Source: Phragmites australis (lineage: Eukaryota; Streptophyta; Magnoliopsida; Poales; Poaceae). From it: a DNA stretch of 64,000 nucleotides. Position numbers and translations under genes: made by a program. Position 1 is the stretch's first letter. Every line of letters begins with the position of its first letter. Of this stretch, positions 22,977 to 33,277 are shown piece by piece. The notes below the pieces were generated by a model, which was given only the letters and a program-made list of their open reading frames with translations, was not told where the DNA came from and did no database searches. The DNA lies in NCBI RefSeq assembly GCF_958298935.1, contig NC_084942.1, positions 14,019,501-14,083,500 of the forward strand, given 5' to 3'.

Positions 22977-24324
22977 ACATAGAAAGTGCAATGTAGCTTC
23001 ATTTTCGGTCATGAGCAACCTGACGGCTCATGAATACGCCCTACTGTAAAATCACAAGAAATTGTATAGTATATATTATGGATGGGGGTGGCCTTTTGTT
23101 TGTCTGTTCTTTTTCATTGGCATCTATCCAATACTGCTACTTACCAATAGAAACAATGGATGTAAAGTGGCAACACTACAGTCTACTCCAAATCACCAAC
23201 AACCTACAGTATCATGTGCCAATCCTCTTTCTTGATGTTGCTGTTGTTCTTATTCTAGTTTTGCAAATCTTCAGTTTTACAATATATATTCCATGGAGTG
23301 TTATAGTTCCCTTTTAAATTTTAAATTCGAACTCATTATGTTTTAGAAGGGGAACAAGTTTCCCGTAAATAGTACTCTTCTCTTTTCCTTTTCCTTTTCA
23401 TTTTCCTTTTCCTTTTGATACACCATTTGCCATAAATTTCTTATATTATTCTCAACATAAATTGCTATATTAATAAGTGGTATAAATTAGGAAGTATATA
23501 CAAATCTTTTCAGAGTTTCTTATGTTGATTAAGGCTAAACCAAAAAGGTTTTCAAGTTTTCACCGAATCGCAAGGAGTACGCAATGAACAGAAGGAGGTC
23601 CACGGAATCCCTTCACACCACCCCATCCATTTCTTTCTAAGCAGCACCACGGAAGCAACGCGGGGAGCAGCAATGACGTGTTCCATCGCTGAATGTTGTC
23701 CTGCTAACTACCGCTGACTTTTTTGAGCTCATCAATAAGTTTTGGGATGTCTACAAACAAAGGAACTACAATGAACTTTGTCTGCCTTTTCTCGATTTTT
23801 GTATTTAGTGGACACCTACACTTTTCCGTTGTGCCCCATTGGTGAATTCCTGATGCCTCCGGAGCCAAAGTATAAAGTAAAAAGTACTGCCTCCCTCAAC
23901 TATCGGAAAAGTCTATTTTTCCTCCATCAAGTGCAATACCGGATAAAAATTATAAACTATACATTTGTTCTTTGCAATTAGGATGTAAGTTTTATATTTT
24001 TAAAGTTATTAGGTCAACTTAAAACTAAAAAAATAAACTATAGAGATTTACTCCCACCTAATTAAGTTAAAAAAAATGAACTAACTAATAACTCAGAACT
24101 ACCAATTAGATACCCACTTGCATCCCTATTTGCCACAAAACCCACTCTAGTGTAGGCTCAAAGAAGCTATATACACTATTATAGAATGCCACGTATCTAA
24201 CGGGATGTTACAGTTAAATTAGAAAATCCTTTTGTGATAGAGATAAGGGAATTTTTTTAATAATATTATTTTACTAGAAAATTGTAAAGATAATAGCTAA
24301 ATTAAAAATATATAAGAATAAGTA
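22977..24324. other. Intergenic sequence with a CTTTTC microsatellite
   Basis: A short (CTTTTC/TTTTCC)n run lies at about 23384-23418. The block at 23890-24240 looks like a decayed non-autonomous repeat. No gene recognised. Confidence 0.35.
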
Positions 24325-24560
24325 TATGTCGGCACATGAAATACTGACAAGGGACCTATCGGTATTTCATATGCCGACAACCTACGTGGTAGTGGGCTTG
24401 GAGGCCTGTCGGCATTCAAAAAGCCGAAAGGTTGTAGGCCCACCTAAAGGTGGTGCCATGTAGACAGTTCGTGCAGGGTGGCGGCATATCGGTATGCGGA
24501 ATGCCGACAAGCCAGTCTGTCAGCACACGGAATGCAACACGTCTGATGGTATTCCGAGTG
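24325..24560. repeat. MULE subterminal inverted repeats (TCGGCAT/ATGCCGA)
   Basis: Several copies of TGTCGGCA or TATCGGTAT are each followed 10-15 bp later by the inverse ATGCCGACAA or AGCCGAAAG: at about 24329, 24358, 24398, 24486 and 24517. They can form a row of small hairpins. Confidence 0.6.
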
Positions 24561-24689
24561 CTGATAGGCCTTTATATATTCCATGGCCACCGATTACTCT
24601 CTCACCTGTGACCGTACATAGAGAGCGGGCGACAACGAGCGGGCGGCGCGGGGCGTCGTGCGACGGGACACGACGGGCGGTGCGGGGCG

Positions 24690-25600
24690 TCGAGATGTGG
24701 GCAGTGGCGGGCGGAGGAGGGCGTCAGGCGATGGCATCTGGTGAGAGCGGCGACAGTGAGCAGGCGGGTGGCTTCGGCCGACGTGCAGCATAACCGGTAA
24801 GTGTTTTTTTTCTTTTTTTAATTAGTTAGAGTTAGTTACAAATTTAGAGTAGTTAGGAAGTAGTTGCAATTAGAAGAATTAAGATTAGTTACAAAATTAG
24901 AAAAAAATAGTAGTAGTTAGAAAAATCGTAGGTGATTTAAGAAAAATAGTAGAAAAATAGTTTAAAATTAGGAATAATTAGAAAAATTAGGAATACTTAC
25001 GAAAATGATAGGAAAATAGTTAGAGACAGTTAGAGAAATGTCCAGCATAATACATATTTAGAAAAATAAGGATATAAAATTTAGAGTAGAGTAGAGTAGA
25101 TATGGTTTGGAATTAGCTATAGCTAGAAAATATAGTATAGTTAGTTAGGAAATGTGGAATAGTTAAAAAAATAAAATTTTGGTAATGTAGAATTAAAATA
25201 GGTTATTTAATAGCATTCTGAAAATTGGATATTATTAGATGTATATAATTTTCATGGATGAAGGAATTGTACATTTGAGTTTGTTGTGGATTTTCAATAG
25301 TTAGATAATATAGGCTAGTTTGAAGTTGAATTGTTATGAATATGTAGTATAAATATTTAATAGTTGTAGGATATTTAGAATAGAAATGTAGTAATTGTTT
25401 TTGATAGCAATACATTTAGAATCGTACAATGCGAACAGAAAGAGTAAATTAGTGGTGATATTTGATGGTTACATGGAATACAAGTGGTGAGGTTGAATAG
25501 ATTTTGTGGTCATAGCTGTTTTATATTGGTTACAATTATTTAACCTGACTTAGTATAGTATGGTTGTTGAATTTGGTATGTCGACCGTAGTGGGGTTCAT
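24690..25600 (+). other. Possible MULE first exon and A/T-rich intron
   Basis: GC-rich sequence with possible ATGs at 24694 and 24730 reaches ACCGGTAAGTG, a strong splice donor (GT at about 24797). The following 800 bp is A/T-rich with many TTAGAAAAAT-like phrases and no ORF, as expected for an intron leading to the transposase exon at about 25603. Confidence 0.4.
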
Positions 25601-25602
25601 GA

Positions 25603-28255
25603 TTTTTTAGGCCCTGGATATGCCATGTACTATGACAGTGAGGTGGATCTGAGTAACTTTCAGTATGTGGACACAGACTTGCATAGTCCGGGAGAGATTC
25701 AGTGGTCCTAAGTGTTAGGATGGCTGTATAATATGATGCAACTTAGTCCGACACATCAGCGATTGACGGTGAATGTTCTAATTCCTAGACGTCGAGGAAC
25801 CGGTTGGTAGTGGGAGCTCTTGGAGGTTACATGTTCGAAGCAATTGCAACAATTTGTGTCACTAGGGTTGAGACGGAGTTTTTCTCACTACATCCTTGTA
25901 GAAGCGAGCGATGTTGCGCTGATAGAAGCCGGACCTAGCATCGTAGAAGCTGTTGGTGAAAATATTATCCCTGATGAGGTGCAGGAGAGTGTGGTTCCAG
26001 AGGTACCCCTGCAGAGTGCACTGGTTGAGATACAGACTACAAGAGAAGAACTTAATGACGGGGAAGAATCGGACCGCGATACATGCTGATCAGGGAGAGT
26101 GGGACGAGGCACTAGTGGATCATATGGAGGCAGATAACGATGAGTTTCTCACATTTGTGGACTCTGGTGCAGGAATTTTAGAAGAATGGACGAATTTTGC
26201 ATTGGAGAAGTTGATGGTGAATGATGGACATGAATCGGCATGGGAGTATGATTCCATTGTGCTGACCAAAGGTCAAATATTTCATAACAAGGTCCATCTG
26301 CAGCATGCAGTGAAGAGATGGTGTTTCTCGGAGAAGAGGAAGTTTAAGGTGGTAATATCTAATCCTCGGACATACAATGTCAAATGTTTAGCTGAAGGTT
26401 GCACTTGGCGAGTTCATGGATTCTTGCCAAGGTGTGACACAGTCTGGGTAGCGTCTTTTGTTGAGCTGCATACTTGCAACTTGAGCCGACCTCTTTATGC
26501 ATATAGGAATATGAGCGCTGATTATGTTGCAAATGTGATGTACCCAGAGATTGTGAAGAAGACTAGTATGTCTCCGTTTGGATTTACACATACTATCAAC
26601 ATTAGATTTGGATACAAGATTTCATATGACATGGCATGGAGAGCGAAACAGAAGGTGTTAGAGAAGAAGTTTGGCACATATAAGGACTCATACCACAACT
26701 TACCTTACCTGCTAGAGGTTATTCAAAGGAGGAACCCCGGGCACTTGTATTGCTATTCATGATTTTATCAATCAAGATGGAGATTGAGTCCTTCAGCGGG
26801 TGTTTTGGTCATTCGGCTGTATGATCGAGGTATTCCGACATTGTCGGTCGGTGATGTGTGTGGACAAAACATTCCTCACAGGCAAATACAGGGGGCAAAT
26901 ACTCATAGCTATCGGCGTAGATGGTGAGAACTAGGTTATGACTTTGGCCTTTGCATTCATCGAATACGAATATATGAATAGTTGGTTATGGTTCTTGCAA
27001 TGGGTTGAGAGGTGTTGTTGGTAACAAGCCTAACGTGTGTGTACTCCACAATCGTCATGCAGGCTTTTGAACACTATCAACACATTGCAGAGTGGTGCAG
27101 ACGGGGTATTGCCATGGCCAGATTTGCATAGCCATTGGTGCATGCGGCATTTCGAAGAAAAGTTCTACAAACAATTCAGGAGCAAGAGGTTGATGGATCT
27201 TTGTAAGAAGCTATGCAAATAAAACCAAAGAAGGAAGTTTGATGCACTATGGGAAGAGCTGGATAAACTAACTGGTAAGCATATGAATGAAGTATTGAAG
27301 AAGCCAGTTGTACCAAGGGAAGAGGAGCCCGAGGGCCTAGAGCCTTTACCACATGAGCTGTAGAGTGTGACTAGGAGAAGGAAGGGTGGAAGGAGGGTTA
27401 AGTGTTTCTTCGACTGGATCAGAAACAAACCACTGGAGAAATAGACACTCATTGCAGATACTATGACAACTAACCTCGCTGAGGTTTACAATTGGGTGAT
27501 GAAGGGGAATAGGTCACTGCTATTGGTGGCAATTGTGGAGGGAGTCACTCCTGGAACGTAGCGGTATCTCCGAGAGCGTTACAGGAAGGCTGCGCTACAT
27601 ATGGGTAACCCGCAAATGGTGTACACAGAGAAGATTACGTCTTATATGGACGAGAAGAGCGGGAAGGGCCAGTCCCACAGAGTTCATAATGTTAGTAACT
27701 GTCAGCACGTCTTCGAGGTGATGTTGCGTGATAAGGGCAGACTGGGTATCGGAAGGTAGGACATTACAATGGAATGCAGGTTATGGCCAGTGGACAACAA
27801 GTGTGAGTGCACATGCAACAAGCCATCACTGATGCATTTGCCTTACTCTCATGTTCTAGCTTATTGCGCAAAGGGCAGCATAAAGTTGGAGTATTTCGTG
27901 TCACCGTACTACTGCAAGGAAGCAGTAGAAAAGGACTTGGTCCGACGAGTTTCTTGGGTGGCGGGTGGTGAAGGACTTCACGAAGCCACCTAAAAATGGT
28001 CAGTATTAGATTCTAGATCCAAACAACAAGGTCGACACAAAGGGGTGACGCAAGACTCGGTGTATCAGGAACGATATAGATAATGCTGAGGGAGCACATG
28101 CCTGTAAGGAGTGCCTGGTATGCGGAGGTCCGCATTCGAGGGGGCAGTGCAAGCAGTATCCGGTGGACACTCTGGCGTTAGGCGAGATGGTTAGGCATGT
28201 CCCAGTATGCCAGCCAAAGAAGAAGAAAAATCCTTCAAATGAGACTATTATTTGA
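25603..28255 (+). pseudogene. mudrA-like MULE transposase, broken
   Basis: An N-terminal segment (25603-26090: GYAMYYDSEVDLSNFQYVDTD) precedes the MuDR DNA-binding domain (about 26245-26480: KGQIFHNKVHLQHAVKRWC, CTWRVHGF). The MULE catalytic domain follows (about 26750-27200: CVDKTFLTGKYRGQILIAIG, then HCMRHF-like WCMRHFEEKF), then the linker DTMTTNLAEVYNW, a SWIM zinc finger (about 27795-27860: CECTCNKPSLMHLPYSH), and a C-terminal knuckle CKECLVCGGPHSRGQC (about 28108-28155). The final stop is at 28253. At least eight in-frame stops and several frameshifts interrupt it (for example TAG at 27238 and TAG at 27361). Intact relatives excise MULEs by a DDE mechanism. Confidence 0.88.
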
Positions 28256-28740
28256 AGCAATGCGTGACTATTTCATGCTGTATTACTAATTGGATGGCAC
28301 TCTATGTTTGTAATATTCATCTGTCTATGCCTTGAACCCTTGTAATATTCATACAACGTGAGTATGTTATTTGGAGCATGTTATATTATGTACTATTTGG
28401 AATTACTGGACAACCTGAGTATGTGATGTTATATTTGGACCATGTTGTATTATGTTTTATTCAAAGTACTTGATAACTTTTGTATTTGGTGTAATATTTA
28501 GACCCTGTTGTAATATTGCCAACTTTGAATGTACTCAGAATTCGTTGCAGATAATGAGTTGTACTCTATGATGTTTTTGATCGCCTGCTACGTTTCTCCT
28601 CATATTGTGTTTCATTTATGTATTATTCTTTATATTTTATTTCTCCCGAGTTCAATTTTTATTTTGCATATTCTGCATTGCATTACTTTGTGCTTGTCAT
28701 ATTCATTATGTTATGCAGTACAATCTTTTTTGCTTTCAGG

Positions 28741-28900
28741 TATGGAGCTCATCGACACTATGATCGATGCGACGCATCGGACACACTTGTACGGCACGGA
28801 CCTATACCCGTTCTTTCGCTTGCATACTCCGAACCACTTCTACACTTGAACAGCGCGCCCTCCGTGCGGATCTCAAACACAGAAGTGCTAAGATAGGTAG
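28741..28900 (+). pseudogene. Start of a plant-mobile-domain (PMD/MAIN-like) ORF, cut off
   Basis: After an intron-like T-rich stretch ending TTTCAG (28739), the frame MELIDTMIDATHRTHLYG continues FFRLHTPNHFYT. This resembles the opening of plant mobile domain proteins carried by some MULEs and Ty3 elements. After HFYT there is a frameshift (LEQRALRADL in another frame), and all similarity ends at about 28900 where the gypsy gag begins. Confidence 0.5.
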
Positions 28901-28902
28901 GA

Positions 28903-31900
28903 TGCCACCCAAAAACAAGACCACCAAGGCCGCAGCAACGATGGCCGACCCCCCAGTCACGCCCGTGTGACAGTCCAGGTGACTAAACACAGGTCGCACT
29001 GACGACAACCCCCAACTGGGGGAAACGAGGGCCTTATGACCACCGCCGACCCAGCCATGACCATAGCTGCGGCCGGCACTTAAGGCCCCTCTACCCCAGA
29101 GACCCAGTAGCAAGGTGAGGCCCCTGTTGCGCCCCTAGGGGCTGCGGTCGACGCCACCGCTGTAAACACCATTCCAACCGAGCATCAATCATGCTTGGCG
29201 GCGCTCCTGACCCATATGGAGGAACTGTAAACAGCCCTATGGGTCGAGCAACAAGCTACTTGCATGACCACCATCGCCCCCGTGACGACCGTTACTATTC
29301 TGACCTAAGGACCCTGCACGTTCGGCCTCTGGAGCCTCGAAGCCAGCGTCGCGAGGATCCCCTGCAAGACTACGACTCTCCTTGTAGGCCGACCTGCAGG
29401 CTACACCCTTCCCGTAGGGCTTTCGGACCCCAAAGCTACCTAAGTTCAAGGGCAATTCAGACCCCGATGAGTTCGTCCATTCCTACGTCGTCGCCATAAA
29501 GGCCAGCAGGGGTAGACTAGCTACCATGGCTAAATGCTTCCCTCTCACCTTAGAAGGGGTGGCCATACGCTGGTTCTGGGCACTGGACCCTAGCACCATT
29601 CACGCTTGGTCCCAACCTCGAGACCTCTTTCGCAGCAACGTTCAGGGCACCTTCGTCGAGCCAGTAACCTTTGGAAGCCTGTTCACTTTTAGGCAGGAGT
29701 CGGGCGAAACCCTCCGAGATTACTCCTGAAGGTTCTCCCAGACCAAGGTCCAGATTAGGGGCATATCAAACTCTTTGGTCATCATTGCCGCAACCCAGGG
29801 CCTAGCCGAAGGGCCCTTATACAATCGACTGAGCCGGTGTCTAATACGCACGGTGAAAGTCCTCATGAGGAAGTTCGAGGAATATGCACAGGTAGAGGAG
29901 GAAAAACTCTGCCGAAGCCACTCGTGAGCTTCCGAGACTTCCCATGTTAACCTCGAGAAGTCACACCCACAAGCGGGATTGTCACACGCCCCATCCCCCC
30001 CTCCCAACGAAGAGGGGCTTCGAGGAGGCTCATACCTCCGGGTCCCAAAGGGGGCGGTAGCGACAACGCCAAAACATCAACAACATTAGCCCAAGCCACG
30101 GGGCTCCAAACTAAAACCACCCTAGGGGACGCGGCCAGGAATGCCCTAGAGGCCTCCCAAAGCGAACCGCGCTTCGAACCGGTGTTTCAAGGAGGAATCC
30201 TGGTGCACTCTACACGACGCAAGACGAGGACATAATACCAACAACTGTCGAACCCTCACCACCTTCTAAGAAGAGTACCTCGGGAGGTAGGCAGCCTTCG
30301 CCTCAACTGAGGGGCCCACCAAGGAGCGATTCGAAGATTGTAGGCCACTGGCCAGCCGCCGGGTCAATCATGTAGCCTTGCAGAACCTTCCGTAGCTAGC
30401 CCTACCTTCTCTGCCCCAATCATCTGCAAAGCGGTACAACAACGAAGGGACATGGGGCAGATATATCGTCCTCACTATAACCAGCGGAGGGAGCTCCGGC
30501 TGCACTTCAAAATGGCAGCGGTGAGACTATGCACACGGGGTGCACCACATCGAAGCAACCAACATCCATCGGCAGGCCCATGAATGGGCCGACGCCCCCG
30601 TGACATTCACCATCGATGGTTCCAAAGGGGTGAAATTTCCCCACTTCGATGCCCTGGTCATCTCCGCCAACATCGCCGAAGTCGAGGTCCGGAGAATACT
30701 GATTGATGGAGGTAGCTCAGAGAACCTCCTATTGATACATGCCTTTGACCAGCTTTGAATCCCACAAAACTGGCTCTCGCCAGGCCACAGACCCCTCCAA
30801 GGATTCAATGGGGCCCTCCTCGATGCCCTAGACCAGATAGAACTCTCGGTCATCTTTGGTGAGGACTCCGCAGCATGGACCAAAGTAATCACCTTTGACG
30901 TTCTGGATGTACCTTACGCCTACAGCGCCATTCTGGGACGAAGAACTCTAAACAGATTCGGAGCTATACCCCATCACAATTACCTTTCCTTGAAGATGCC
31001 AGAACCCCACGGGCTAATAACCATCCATGACGACCAAGACCTAGCTAGGCGCATTGAGCACGGGCACCCTGCTCCGCTCGTCGGCCGCCACATCCATGTC
31101 GTGACCCAGGAGGGCTCCGAGGACTCCCCGTCGGCGCATCCCGAGCACCGCTGCCCTCCAATACCACAACTGGAGGGGGACATAAAGTGTGTCCCTGTAC
31201 ATCCAGACTAACCCGACCGGACGTTCCAAATAGGGCCGGACCTCACCTTCGGGCAGGAAGCCCAGCTTCTGTCTGTTCTACAGGGTAACCTCAACACCTT
31301 CGCATGGTCCCCGCAGGATCTCCTGGGAGTCAACCACTCCATTATCGAACACTCTCTTCAGGTCAACCCGAAGGCTAGGCCCGTATGCCAGGGGCTTCAC
31401 AAGCTGTCCCTAGAGCGGGCAAAAGCCGCAAAAGAGGAGGTCCAAAAGCTATTAAGGACCGGTGTTATCCGAGAGGTCATCCACTCCAATTGGCTCTCCA
31501 ACACCATCCTAGCCGGCAAGGCACTTCGCCAGGGGCTCCATTGGCCTACAATCATGTACCATGCAGAAGACCTCGTCCGCACCTGCCAAGGATGCCACTG
31601 GATGGGACGCCGAAGCCACCGGCCCTCGGCTCCCCTACAACCAATCACTCCCGTCTGTCCCCTGGCTCGTTGGGGCATGGACCTCATCGGACCATTCCCC
31701 CATGCCAAAGGCAATCTTCAGTATGCGGTGGTAGCATTGGAATACTTCTCCAAATGGGTCGAGGCCTAGCCCCTCAAGGCGATCACATCAAAGAATGTCC
31801 AGAAATTTTTCTGGAAGAACATAATTTGCCACTTCAGCGTTCCACGTCTGCTCACGGTCAACAACGACATGCAATTTGACTCTGGGCCTTTCAGACAATT

Positions 31901-32491
31901 CTGCGACGACCTCGACATCGAATTATGTTTCGCCACAATTCGACATCCTCAATCCAACAGGGCTATCGAACGGGCCAACTGCAACATCCTCTCTGGCTTA
32001 AATCACCGACTCATCGGCCTACCTCGAGGCCTATGGGTCGAAGAGCTTCCTAAGGTTTTATGGTCCCTCTGCACCACTGTCACACGAGCCACCGGGTTCA
32101 CCCCCTTCCGCCTCCTATATGGCGACAAGTCCATGACCCCCACCGAGATAAAGGGATGCTCACTCAGGGTGCAACTTCCACAAACTACTTGAGAAAGAGA
32201 GTTCTCCCTCGATCTCACCAAAGGCACATGGCTCCATGCCATCCAGAATCTCAATCACTACATCAAGAAAACCAAGGCCTGGCACGATCCTAAGGTTACG
32301 CCATGAAGCTTCGAGCCCAGCAACCTAGTACTTCAACGTACCCAAGCTCTGGGAAAACTGCGCAACAAATGGGAGGGCCCATACCTGGTCCTCAGGTCTA
32401 ACAGGCTCGACTCCTACCACCTGGCCGATACAGAAGGGACCCCCCTCGAACACAGTTGGAACATGAAGACCCTCTGCAAATACTATGTGTA
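28903..32491 (+). pseudogene. Tat gag-protease-integrase polyprotein with RT/RNase H deleted
   Basis: Gag begins MPPKNKTTKAAATMADPP and its core is at 29450-29930 (KLPKFKGNSDPDEFVHSY, AKCFPLTLEGVAIRWFW, TFRQESGETLRDYS). Protease is at 30590-30960 with ILIDGGSSENLLL, the Tat-type active site. The RT N-terminus (31260-31503) ends at VIREVIHSNWLSN and jumps at once to ILAGKALRQGLHWP, the integrase zinc-finger region, so the RT palm and RNase H are gone. The integrase keeps CQGCHWMGRR, GMDLIGPFP, FSKWVEA and PQSNRAIERAN, but the TDN motif has become TVNND. The tail NRLDSYHLADTEGTPL ... TLCKYYV-stop ends at 32491. Stops and frameshifts occur throughout, for example after RDYS at 29727 and after KWVEA at 31767. 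Confidence 0.9.
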
Positions 32492-32635
32492 GACAACCCT
32501 AGCCTCAGTCCTCTCCGAAGATCCAGAACAATAAAAAACCATAGGTTTACACACCCACAAATAGCCACCAAACCTAGAGGTGTTACCTCCAAAAAAAACC
32601 CTTACCCCACAAAACAATCTCACACAAAACCTATG

Positions 32636-33030
32636 AAGACCCTCCAGCATCTTGAAGGCATTGCCTCCGTGCCAGAGAGGTAAAAATCTCCGGCATCTTT
32701 AAGGCACTGCCTCCATACTAGAGAAGTATATCCCTCTGCCATCTTTAAGGCCTGGCTGACCTATGTGACGGAGAGGTAAAGATCGCTTCGGCATCTTGAA
32801 GGCATTGCCTCCGTGCTAGACAGGCATAAGACCCTCCGTCATCTTTAAGGCCTGGCTGATCTATGTGGTGGAGAGATAACCTCTCCAGCATCTTGAAGGC
32901 CTAGCCTCCGTGCCAAAAAGGATTCATACAAATTAAGGATCCTCCGCACCTTGAAGACTAAAAGTCTCCGTGCCAAAATCATCTGACCCCTCTAGTATCT
33001 TGAAGGCCTAGCCTCTGTACTACAAGGCTT
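32636..33030 (+). repeat. Imperfect tandem array, eight units of about 45-60 bp
   Basis: Each unit has the pattern CCTCC-GCATCTT(G/T)AAGGC-(GCCTCCGTGC or CTGATCTATGTG)-AGAGAGG. Units begin at about 32640, 32689, 32733, 32786, 32832, 32881, 32940 and 32989. Two sub-types alternate, one with GCCTCCGTGCCAGAG and one with CTGGCTGAYCTATGTG. Tandem repeats in this position are a known trait of Tat-lineage elements. Confidence 0.8.
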
Positions 33031-33277
33031 CACACGTCGAAACGTTAGTAAACAATATGTTCTCCCCTATGCATGCCTAACGCAACACAGTACCCCTCGG
33101 ATCTCACACCCTGCGGCCACTAACAGCCGCAGAATGCGAAGGGGCTGGGATAGATGGCACAGACGAAACGTTGATACGATAATGAAGCATCGATACGATA
33201 AAATATAAATGCCAAAAAGTAAAGCTAACACAAACGCAAGTTTATTCATACATGACATACAAAGAGTTTGCATTCAG

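Larger units (their letters stand above)
24325..28900 (+). mobile_element. Mutator-like element (MULE), decayed and truncated on the right
   Basis: A set of subterminal inverted repeats (24325-24560) precedes a GC-rich first exon, an A/T-rich intron, a mudrA-type transposase and the start of a plant-mobile-domain ORF. The right terminus is missing: at about 28900 the sequence changes into a Ty3/gypsy gag. The left border is approximate because no partner terminus exists to compare. Confidence 0.75.

Noticed and set aside
32636..33030. Evenly spaced repeats considered as a CRISPR array
   Set aside because: The units are contiguous and diverged without unique spacers, the organism is a plant, and the array lies in a Tat retroelement.
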